DNA of 5,573 nucleotides from positions 1 through 5,573 of the forward strand of contig CALGXU010000431.1 of NCBI GenBank assembly GCA_937935205.1. Direction: 5' to 3'. Positions 1-4,706 of the stretch are shown piece by piece. Every line of letters begins with the position of its first letter. Positions within the stretch are counted from its first letter, which is position 1. Made by a program: the position numbers and the translations under genes. Below the pieces are notes generated by a model that was not told the DNA's origin, did not search any database, and was given only the letters and a program-made list of their open reading frames with translations. The stretch is from an uncultured Rothia sp. (lineage in GTDB: Bacteria > Actinomycetota > Actinomycetes > Actinomycetales > Micrococcaceae).

Positions 1-130
1 CCCGCCCCCAGCCCCTCCCCGAAGCCCAAAAAATGTGCCGCGCGAAGCAACTACCCGGCAACTACCCCTCAAGATGCACCAAAATGAAAATATTCACTCC
101 GGGGAATACAATAAAACGGCTTGTCAGACG

Positions 131-160
131 TGTATTTTTCACTTTATGCAAGTAAATACA
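131..160. repeat. Imperfect inverted repeat in AT-rich upstream DNA
   Basis: TGTATTT (131-137) is mirrored by AAATACA (154-160), and ACTT (141-144) by AAGT (150-153). The centre is TATGC, and three unpaired bases (TTC) sit on the left side. It could form a hairpin or be a two-fold-symmetric protein binding site. It lies ~95 bases before the candidate promoter of the plus-strand gene. No regulator is recognised, and chance is possible because the region is AT-rich. Confidence 0.35.
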
Positions 161-254
161 GAATTATGACAACACAGAAATATAAAGATTTGATAAACCT
201 CTAGCGATTGACAAGGAGAGATGAAAGCCAGCTGAAAATACCCCCTGAAATGGC

Positions 255-284
255 TTGAAGCCCCCTCTTTGAGCACCGTACTAT
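255..284 (+). promoter_or_regulatory. Candidate promoter of the exported-protein gene
   Basis: TTGAAG (255-260) as -35 and TACTAT (279-284) as -10 are 18 bases apart, and each matches the sigma-70-type consensus at four of six positions. TATAGA at 282-287 is an overlapping alternative -10, but its spacing to TTGAAG is 21. Transcription would begin near 291-294, leaving a leader of about 105 bases before the GTG start at 400. Confidence 0.35.
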
Positions 285-298
285 AGAGGGCGTGAGGT

Positions 299-331
299 CA
301 CTTCCGGACCTTGCACGGGGCCACTTCCGGA
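299..331 (+). repeat. 10-bp direct repeat in the 5' leader
   Basis: CACTTCCGGA occurs at 299-308 and again at 322-331. The second copy lies inside a small potential hairpin with stem GGGGC (317-321) and GCCCC (332-336). Both would be in the untranslated leader if transcription starts near 291-294. The role is unknown. Confidence 0.4.
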
Positions 332-399
332 GCCCCAGACGTAAAGTCACCGCACATTACAGCACCGATAAACCGCATAGAGATCCGAAGGGGGATCCA

Positions 400-981
400 G
401 TGTCCGCAACGATGAACCGTCGCACGGCATTCCGTGCGCTTGGCGTAGGCACCGCAACCGTCGCTCTCGGCTGTGCAGTTGCACCCGCAGCACAGGCACA
501 GCAGATGGCGCATCCGCAGAAGGCAATGACTGCCGACCAGCAGCTCAAGCTGATTCTGCGCCGTCTGGAGCAGGTACCTGCCCGTTTGAAGTATGCGAAG
601 CCTGGATCCTCCAACCGCGTTAATAGCGGCATTGAGAGCGCACTGGGCAACCTGACCACCGTCCAGGGCACTGACGCAGGCCGTCAGATTGCAAGCGCTA
701 AGGCCGCTGTCCGCAAGTCTGATGGACGTGCCCACGCAGCACTCTCCCCCGTTGGTGTTATCGCTTGCGTTATCAGTATTGCAAAGTTTGTCATTCAGCT
801 GGGCATCGCCATTTACAAGCTTATTAAGGCACTCGTTAACGCCTTCAAGCAGTGGAAGACCTTCAAGAACATCGTGAAGGCCGTCATTTCTGGTGAAGTC
901 CGCAAGAAGCTGGGTACTGAAACTGAAACCGTACTCAAGGCCATTTTGGGCATTGAAGACGTCCTCAAAAAGTGTGCATAG
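400..981 (+). CDS. Exported lysine-rich protein of unknown function
   Basis: I do not recognise the family. The 193-residue product begins with a plausible export signal: Asn-Arg-Arg-Thr-Ala-Phe (residues 6-11, compatible with a twin-arginine motif), a hydrophobic Ala/Gly/Val stretch (~13-30), and an Ala-Gln-Ala cleavage site after residue ~33. The mature part has a polar, Gln/Arg/Lys-rich segment (~35-112). After that comes a hydrophobic but lysine-studded segment (~118-163, Lys at 129, 140, 143, 150, 153, 156 and 160), likely amphipathic helix or membrane-active. Mature cysteines at 123 and 192, the latter next to last, could form a disulphide. The GTG at 400 is chosen because GAAGGGGG (387-394) sits 5 bases upstream. 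ATG 412 is too far from it, and the in-frame GTG at 292 has no good site. Nearly all lysines use AAG, as in a well-expressed gene. A bacteriocin-like or membrane-active role is only an idea from composition. Cys25 in the signal is not in a good lipobox. Confidence 0.75.
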   Translation: MSATMNRRTAFRALGVGTATVALGCAVAPAAQAQQMAHPQKAMTADQQLKLILRRLEQVPARLKYAKPGSSNRVNSGIESALGNLTTVQGTDAGRQIASAKAAVRKSDGRAHAALSPVGVIACVISIAKFVIQLGIAIYKLIKALVNAFKQWKTFKNIVKAVISGEVRKKLGTETETVLKAILGIEDVLKKCA

Positions 982-1148
982 TCTACACACCGTACGGCTA
1001 TGCGCGTGTTTAGAGAGCTAATCTTGGTGTTTCTTTAGCTTTCTAGACCCCGTTAAGGGATGCGCCGCACGTGAAGCCACTGCATGGGCTCGCTGCGCGT
1101 CCGGGTAGCCGGAGGGTATGTCCTCGAGTGTCTTCGGCACCTACCCAG
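982..1148 (+). other. Structured non-coding stretch before a terminator
   Basis: No credible reading frame is seen between the exported-protein stop and the terminator. The stretch holds an 8-bp perfect palindrome CCGTACGG (990-997). It also has hairpins around AGCC/GGCT (within 1075-1090) and TCCGG/CCGGA (within ~1100-1113). An alternative longer stem pairs GCCGGAGG (1108-1115) with TCTTCGGC (1131-1138), including two G-T pairs. It may be a 3' untranslated region or a separate small RNA ending at the 1149-1189 terminator. It does not look like a tRNA, SRP RNA or any riboswitch I know. Confidence 0.35.
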
Positions 1149-1189
1149 CCCACCCCGCATAACCTCATGGTGCGGGGTGGGTTTTCTTT
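1149..1189 (+). terminator. Strong intrinsic terminator, plus strand
   Basis: CCCACCCCGCA (1149-1159) pairs perfectly with TGCGGGGTGGG (1171-1181) around an 11-base loop, and TTTTCTTT follows. The T-tract exists only in the plus direction. It would end transcripts from the exported-protein gene, 168 bases after its stop, or from a separate small RNA. Confidence 0.88.
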
Positions 1190-1216
1190 AACCTCCCCCG
1201 CTTCCCCTGGCAGAGA

Positions 1217-1258
1217 CAAAAATCGACCCCGCACCGGCTCACGGTACGGGGTCGATTT
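1217..1258 (-). terminator. Intrinsic terminator of the ferredoxin reductase gene
   Basis: AAATCGACCCCG (1220-1231) pairs perfectly with CGGGGTCGATTT (1247-1258). After one mismatch, ACCG/CGGT extends the stem inside. Read on the minus strand, the stem ends in ATTTTTG, and it begins 28 bases after the reductase stop codon. In the plus direction only TTTCT follows, so it acts mainly on the minus strand. With the terminator at 1149-1189 it insulates two convergent transcripts. Confidence 0.88.
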
Positions 1259-1285
1259 CTACGCTCTACGCTCTAAACGCGAGGA

Positions 1286-2689
1286 TTACTCGCCGCGGGA
1301 GATATTAATCATCTCGTCGCGGTCCACAACCTTCACGCGAGCGCGAGGCTCACCGGCAGCGTCCTTGGATGCTGCGCCCAGTGCCTTCTCGTGGTCGTCC
1401 AGGCGGTGCCAGCCTTCCCAGGTGGTGTACTTGATGCCCTTGGAATCCAGGTAGGCGCTGAAGGTTTCGGCGTCCGGTTCGGGCGCGGTGTAGAGGTTCT
1501 CGCGGTCCTCGAGCAGGTGGGTGATGGTCTCGAGTGCGTCGGACTTGGTGGAGCCGATCAGGCCGACGGGGCCGCGCTTAATCCAACCGGATGCGTACAG
1601 GCCGGGAACGACCTCGCCGTTCTCGTCCACGACGCGACCCTCAACGTTGGTGATGACGCCGCGCTTGTCGTCGTAACCAATTTCAGGCAGTTCGGAACCG
1701 AAGTAACCGATTGCGCGGTAGACAGCCTGTACGGGGTAGTCCACGTACTCGCCGGTGCCGATGATGCCGCCCTTGCCGTCGAGCTTGTTGCGCTCCATGC
1801 GCAGGCCCACGACTTTGCCGTCTTCGCCGAGGATCTCGTGCGGGGACTGCAAGAAGTGCAGGTGCAGGCGGCGGGATGCGGTCTGCTCGTTGTTCTTCTG
1901 GTCTTCCAGCCAGCCGCGCAGGGTCTTCATCATGACCTTGGTCTGGGCGTTCTTCTCCATTGCTTCTTCGGAAGCCTCATCGAACTGGAAGTCCTCTTCG
2001 TACAGGACGATATCCACGTCGCGGGAGTGTGCGAGTTCGCGCAGCTCGAGCGGGGTGAACTTCATCTGTGCGGGGCCGCGGCGACCGAAGACGTGCACGT
2101 CAGTCACGGGGGAAGCCTTCAGGCCCTGGTAGACGTTGTCGGGGATTTCGGTGACGAGCAGGTCGTCAGCGTGCTTGGAGAGGATGCGGGAGACGTCCAG
2201 GGCGACGTTGCCGTTACCGAGCACTGCAACCTGCTCAGCTTCGAGCGGCCAGGTGCGGGGGTAGTCGGGGTGGCCGTCGTACCAGGAGACGAAGTCTGCT
2301 GCGCCGTAGGAGCCGTCCAGGTCGATGCCTTCAATGTTCAGGGGTGCATCGAAAATCGCGCCGGTTGCGAAGATGATGGCGTCGTAGTGTTCGCGCAGGT
2401 CGGCGAGGGTCAGGTCCTTGCCGTATTCGACGTTGCCGAAGAAACGGATGTCGCCGCGGTCCAGGACCTTGTGCAGTGCGGTGATGATGCCCTTGATGCG
2501 GGGGTGATCCGGTGCCACACCGTAGCGGATCAGGCCGAAGGGGGCGGGGTAGCGGTCGAAGATGTCGATGGCGACCTCGACGGCGCCGGTGCGGACCTCT
2601 TCAGACTTGGTGAGGATGTCGGCGGTGTAAATACCGGCGGGACCTGCACCAATAACGGCGACGCGCAGGGGGCGTGCTGCTTCAGACAC
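1286..2689 (-). CDS. fprA: NADPH-ferredoxin reductase, FprA / adrenodoxin-reductase type
   Basis: This flavoenzyme transfers electrons between NADPH and ferredoxin, serving cytochromes P450, iron-sulphur assembly and other reductive steps in the cytoplasm. From the GTG at 2689 it has 467 residues, near the family's usual ~450-460. It has an N-terminal FAD-binding Gly-x-Gly-x-x-Gly at 14-19. The family hallmark PAPFGLIRYGVAPDHP is at 48-63, and ATG(A) at 108-111. The NADP-binding segment GNGNVALD is at 158-165, followed by RRGPAQMKFTPLELREL at 203-219. The C-terminal FAD motif GWIKRGPVGLIGSTKSDA is at 368-385. The GTG at 2689 is chosen because AAAGGAAG lies 6 bases upstream and the following residues match where this family starts. 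A longer frame from GTG 2761 would add 24 unusual residues. A GC-rich hairpin (2711-2729) lies just upstream of the ribosome binding site. No frameshift or missing motif is seen. Confidence 0.95.
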   Translation of the reverse strand: MSEAARPLRVAVIGAGPAGIYTADILTKSEEVRTGAVEVAIDIFDRYPAPFGLIRYGVAPDHPRIKGIITALHKVLDRGDIRFFGNVEYGKDLTLADLREHYDAIIFATGAIFDAPLNIEGIDLDGSYGAADFVSWYDGHPDYPRTWPLEAEQVAVLGNGNVALDVSRILSKHADDLLVTEIPDNVYQGLKASPVTDVHVFGRRGPAQMKFTPLELRELAHSRDVDIVLYEEDFQFDEASEEAMEKNAQTKVMMKTLRGWLEDQKNNEQTASRRLHLHFLQSPHEILGEDGKVVGLRMERNKLDGKGGIIGTGEYVDYPVQAVYRAIGYFGSELPEIGYDDKRGVITNVEGRVVDENGEVVPGLYASGWIKRGPVGLIGSTKSDALETITHLLEDRENLYTAPEPDAETFSAYLDSKGIKYTTWEGWHRLDDHEKALGAASKDAAGEPRARVKVVDRDEMINISRGE

Positions 2690-2710
2690 GAAAATCTTCC
2701 TTTCGAAGTT

Positions 2711-2729
2711 CACCGGCCGGCGCCCGGTG
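2711..2729 (-). promoter_or_regulatory. GC-rich hairpin in the fprA leader
   Basis: CACCGG (2711-2716) pairs with CCGGTG (2724-2729) around a 7-base GC-rich loop. On the minus strand it ends 7 bases before the AAAGGAAG ribosome binding site (2696-2703). It could modulate fprA translation. It is also inside the alternative N-terminal extension from GTG 2761, so it may be incidental. Confidence 0.25.
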
Positions 2730-2803
2730 CGGCGCGAACAGGCGGTGAGCTTAGTGTTCACTTCCTGCCTATTTTACCGGGGATTGACGGGTGTTCGGTG
2801 GCT

Positions 2804-2832
2804 TATATGTCTTCGCCCACTAAATAGGACAA
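2804..2832 (-). promoter_or_regulatory. Candidate fprA promoter
   Basis: On the minus strand, TTGTCC (2832-2827) and CATATA (2809-2804) are 17 bases apart, a weak match to the housekeeping consensus. TAAAAT at 2776-2771 is an alternative -10, but it lacks a matching -35. Either would give a 5' leader of about 75-110 bases. The three TTAGGT-containing repeats lie directly upstream. Confidence 0.3.
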
Positions 2833-2841
2833 TTTTCTGTC

Positions 2842-2900
2842 ACCTAATCCGGGCGGGGTTACCTAACTCCGGCTGGGGTTACCTAATTCGGGCGGGGTGG
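2842..2900. repeat. Three tandem ~20-bp repeats upstream of fprA
   Basis: On the plus strand the units are ACCTAATCCGGGCGGGGTT (2842-2860), ACCTAACTCCGGCTGGGGTT (2861-2880) and ACCTAATTCGGGCGGGGTGG (2881-2900). They are adjacent, with a 19-20 base period, about two helical turns. On the minus strand each gives TTAGGT, mostly followed by AACCCC. TTAGGT is also the start of the DtxR/IdeR iron-box consensus, but whole units match that consensus poorly (about 10-13 of 19). They sit just upstream of the candidate fprA promoter, so an array of regulator sites is possible. Confidence 0.6.
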
Positions 2901-2965
2901 TGCATCCAGCCCCGGGGGCTATGTATATAGGGCCTAAACATACAACCCGCACAGGGCTGCACAGA

Positions 2966-3340
2966 CTAGGAGGCGGGTACCGCCTCAAAGGTTACGACCA
3001 GTTCATCGCGCTCACCGAAGCGGACCAGGTGGCGGTCCAGCACATCCGCCACGCTGGCTGCCTGCTCGTCGCTTTCGGCACGCACCTCCATGACGAGGGC
3101 GCCTTCAGTTTCGCGCAGGTCACCGTAGCCGCGGAAGATGCCCTCGCGGTTGAAGGTGAGGCGCAGACCGTCGGGCAGTTCTGTGGTGCCGAGCTTGCGG
3201 CCCATGTGTGAGCCGAGCTGCTTGATGTATCGGGCGGGGCGGTCGGTTGCTACGATGGCGCGCTGGCGTACCGGCAGGGATTCTGCGGCGGGGTAGCTTT
3301 CGGCGGGAATGGAGGTGTTTTCCTGCGGGGTTTCAGTCAC
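2966..3340 (-). CDS. DUF2218 family protein, predicted iron-regulated
   Basis: This is a small, soluble, 124-residue protein with no signal peptide or membrane segment. Residues ~27-118 fit the DUF2218 family. The start of the domain is RAIVATDRPARYIKQLGSHMGRK (from 27). A central strand region (GLRLTFNREGIFRGYGDL) follows, then the late block LVMEVRAESDEQAASV...DVLDRHLVRFGERDEL. The first ~25 residues are a Pro/Glu/Ser-rich, probably disordered tail. The biochemical role of DUF2218 is not known. From memory, members often occur near siderophore or iron-uptake genes. The GTG start has an excellent AAGGAG site 6 bases upstream. A TATATT extended -10 with an iron-box-like operator lies ~80 bases upstream, which predicts repression by an iron-loaded DtxR/IdeR-type regulator. 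fprA follows 276 bases downstream on the same strand with no strong terminator between them, so read-through is possible. Confidence 0.85.
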   Translation of the reverse strand: MTETPQENTSIPAESYPAAESLPVRQRAIVATDRPARYIKQLGSHMGRKLGTTELPDGLRLTFNREGIFRGYGDLRETEGALVMEVRAESDEQAASVADVLDRHLVRFGERDELVVTFEAVPAS

Positions 3341-3414
3341 GGTGGACTCCTTCTTATCGGTGCCGAAAAAGGCTCACCACACGGAACCCTGCATCCGGCG
3401 ACGCATTGTTTCAC
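3337..3414 (-). other. Possible short upstream ORF coupled to the DUF2218 gene
   Basis: A 25-codon frame starts at GTG 3414-3412, close to where transcription from the TATATT box should begin, so it would be nearly leaderless. It has three cysteines and ends in TGA, which overlaps the DUF2218 GTG start (GTGA). An overlapping 10-codon frame starts at ATG 3406 and stops at 3374. A GAGGTG lies ahead of it, but that motif may be outside the transcript. Either could be chance. Regulatory leader peptides are known in actinobacteria, which is the only reason to note them. Confidence 0.15.
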
Positions 3415-3418
3415 CTCG

Positions 3419-3447
3419 AATATAGCAGAGACTTAGGGTCCACTAAC
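3419..3447 (-). promoter_or_regulatory. Promoter of the DUF2218 gene, extended -10
   Basis: On the minus strand, TGCTATATT (3427-3419) is an extended -10 (TG, one base, TATATT). The -35 region at a 17-base spacing (3447-3442, GTTAGT) is poor, which is common with extended -10 promoters. It lies entirely inside the iron-box-like operator. Transcription would start near 3412, leaving a ~70-base leader. Confidence 0.5.
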
Positions 3448-3451
3448 CTAA
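3433..3451 (-). promoter_or_regulatory. DtxR/IdeR-type iron box
   Basis: The minus strand reads TTAGGTTAGTGGACCCTAA. Against the known DtxR/IdeR consensus TTAGGTTAGCCTAACCTAA it matches 15 of 19 positions, including the whole left half-site (nine bases) and the terminal CCTAA of the right. It covers the -35 region of the TATATT promoter, a typical repressor position. Iron-loaded repressor would block transcription of the DUF2218 gene, which should therefore be expressed under iron limitation. Confidence 0.65.
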
Positions 3452-3456
3452 CAAAC

Positions 3457-3487
3457 TATCGTTGTTCGCGCAGGGGCGATAAACAAC
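3457..3487. repeat. Interleaved inverted repeats after the ABC operon
   Basis: GTTGTT (3461-3466) pairs with AACAAC (3482-3487), and TATCG (3457-3461) pairs with CGATA (3477-3481). The two pairings interleave, so they are alternative hairpins or a pseudoknot-like fold. It lies 17 bases after the stop of the last gene of the ABC operon. On the minus strand only a weak T-rich run (GATAGTTTGTT) follows, so it is at best a weak terminator. Confidence 0.25.
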
Positions 3488-3504
3488 CACCGTTCTTTAC
3501 ACGC

Positions 3505-3954
3505 CTACCTCTTGAGCTTAATCTCAGCAGCAGCACCCAACTGTGCCGAAGTCACCGCATCATTCAAACGCATAAAATCCGACCGGTCAGTATACGTAAT
3601 CGTCAAAACAGCCTTCTGCCCATCGCACAGAAGCGTCTGGGAGAATTCAACATTCTTCGCAGCCGAACGAATAGCATTAAGCTCTTCAGTCCGTGCAAGA
3701 GCTTGCTGCACATCCTCCGGTGAAGAAGCTGTTGCACAAGCTGGTGTAGTGGTCGAATACTCATTCAGCCATGGCTCAAAAGCCCCGCCCCAGTACAGGC
3801 CCAGAAGAGCGCCAACAAACACCACGCAAGATACTAGAACGCCCACCACTTTTCGCGGCAGATGCCGCAATCCGTTTTTTCGAGGGGTGTCACCTCCTGA
3901 ATTTTCCGGTACACGATCATACTCATCACGAGCTAGAGGACTCCTGGTCGTCAT
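3505..3954 (-). CDS. Small single-pass membrane protein of the ABC transporter operon
   Basis: I do not recognise the family. The 149-residue product has a charged cytoplasmic N-terminus (1-35) and one hydrophobic span (~36-55, flanked on the inside by His-Leu-Pro-Arg-Lys). An outer domain of about 90 residues follows, with two cysteines (73 and 110) that could form a disulphide, a helical stretch rich in Ala/Glu (~79-100) and a strand-like segment (AVLTITYTD). The basic residues before the span predict the N-terminus inside. Its ATG overlaps the ATPase stop codon (ATGA, 3954-3951), and AAGGAG lies 8 bases upstream, so translation is probably coupled. The context suggests an accessory subunit, a substrate-handling factor or an immunity protein for a bacteriocin-type transporter. 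This is inference from position only. A simple cleavable-signal protein is less likely because the span is preceded by 35 residues and no clear cleavage site follows. Confidence 0.8.
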   Translation of the reverse strand: MTTRSPLARDEYDRVPENSGGDTPRKNGLRHLPRKVVGVLVSCVVFVGALLGLYWGGAFEPWLNEYSTTTPACATASSPEDVQQALARTEELNAIRSAAKNVEFSQTLLCDGQKAVLTITYTDRSDFMRLNDAVTSAQLGAAAEIKLKR

Positions 3955-4700
3955 GATTCATTCTCCTTCCGAAGAGAATTTACGTTTACATCCGCCAATC
4001 CCGAATCGGGAATTCTGGTAGGGCTTTCAAGACGGCATAGCCTATCGCAGGCGGCCATCATATCCGCGTCATGAGTCGCCACGATAACTGTGGCTCCACG
4101 ACGAGCAGCAGAGCTCAAAAGCTCAATAACCAATGCCCGGTTCTCAGCATCGAGACTTGCCGTCGGCTCATCCGCAAAAATGTAGCGCACACCCTTGTGG
4201 ATTGCCCGAGCAATGCCCACTCTCTGCTTCTCACCACCACTCAGCAGGGCAGCCGAAGTACGTTCCTTCCCTTCAAGACCAATGATGCTCAGAAGCTCGC
4301 GGCTCTCATCCGTAATTCGAGCACGACCAAAGGTCTTACGATCAAGCAGAATGTTCTCGATAACGCTCCATTCCTCAATAATTCCGTAATCCTGAAAAAC
4401 GAAGGAAGCTTCATCAGCCCAGAACGCAAGACGCTCCTTTTCACGAGCGCGCTCCATATGGCGACCCCCGATAACCACCTCACCCTCATGAGGCGGTATC
4501 AGCAGACCCAACACATTCAGAAGCGTCGTTTTACCACATCCGCTCGGACCCACAATTCCAGTTACTTCCCCCGCATATGCCTCAAAGTGGGGACTCTGGA
4601 GAATGGGCTGCCCTTGCGCATACACCACAATATTGCGGGAGGCGATAGTTACCTCAGGGTTTTCCGCATTACTAGAGGGATAAACAGTATTCCTCATCAT
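3951..4700 (-). CDS. ABC transporter ATP-binding protein, bacteriocin-export type
   Basis: This is the ATPase subunit that powers the adjacent permease at the inner face of the membrane. All motifs are intact in its 249 residues: Walker A GPSGCGKTT (51-59), Q-loop at Gln103 (FVFQDYG), signature LSGGEKQR (153-160), Walker B YIFADE (173-178), D-loop SLD (182-184) and switch His210 (ATHD). The ordering and the short length place it in the MacB/LolD/FtsE-like group that includes ATPases beside lactococcin 972-type bacteriocins. Macrolide or lipoprotein export are the alternatives within that group. It starts 6 bases after the permease stop. AGGAG (4708-4704) overlaps that stop and lies 3 bases from the first Met but 6 from the second (codon at 4697), so the second may be the true start. 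Its stop overlaps the next gene's ATG. The ~24-residue tail after residue 225 is unusually polar. Confidence 0.93.
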   Translation of the reverse strand: MMRNTVYPSSNAENPEVTIASRNIVVYAQGQPILQSPHFEAYAGEVTGIVGPSGCGKTTLLNVLGLLIPPHEGEVVIGGRHMERAREKERLAFWADEASFVFQDYGIIEEWSVIENILLDRKTFGRARITDESRELLSIIGLEGKERTSAALLSGGEKQRVGIARAIHKGVRYIFADEPTASLDAENRALVIELLSSAARRGATVIVATHDADMMAACDRLCRLESPTRIPDSGLADVNVNSLRKENES

Positions 4701-4706
4701 TCACTC

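Larger units (their letters stand above)
1..399. other. Long upstream region without a supported gene
   Basis: No convincing coding sequence is visible here. The first ~70 bases are C-rich and contain two adjacent 11-bp near-identical units (GCAACTACCCG, GCAACTACCCC) at 47-68. Positions ~80-200 are markedly AT-rich and hold an imperfect inverted repeat (131-160). A TTGACA-like hexamer lies at 208-213 without a good partner -10. A better promoter candidate is at 255-284, followed by a ~100-base leader carrying a 10-bp direct repeat. An open frame from GTG 292 joins the downstream gene, but it lacks a properly spaced ribosome binding site and its extra residues look non-coding. Confidence 0.5.

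Noticed and set aside
292..399. N-terminal extension of the exported protein from GTG 292
   Set aside because: No properly spaced ribosome binding site. The extension would bury the export signal 40 residues inside the protein. GTG 400 has GAAGGGGG at ideal distance.
463..483. Possible lipoprotein attachment at Cys25 of the exported protein
   Set aside because: The preceding residues (Ala-Leu-Gly) do not fit a lipobox with Leu at -3, and a good Ala-Gln-Ala cleavage site follows.
298..990. 230-residue minus-strand frame opposite the exported-protein gene
   Set aside because: Very high cysteine content and no ribosome binding site. It mirrors the plus-strand gene, which has a signal peptide and good start.
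1071..1454. 127-residue plus-strand frame through both terminators
   Set aside because: It runs through two perfect terminator hairpins and into fprA in antisense, with unordered, Arg/Ser/Pro-rich composition.
1391..2827. 478-residue plus-strand open frame
   Set aside because: It is the antisense shadow of fprA: low-complexity Val/Asp/Gly/Ala composition and no family motif, whereas the minus strand shows a full set of FprA motifs.
2900..2962. Terminator of the DUF2218 gene
   Set aside because: GTGCA/TGCAC and GCCC/GGGC can pair across ~40 bases with a bulge, but no T-run follows on the minus strand, so it is not a convincing intrinsic terminator.
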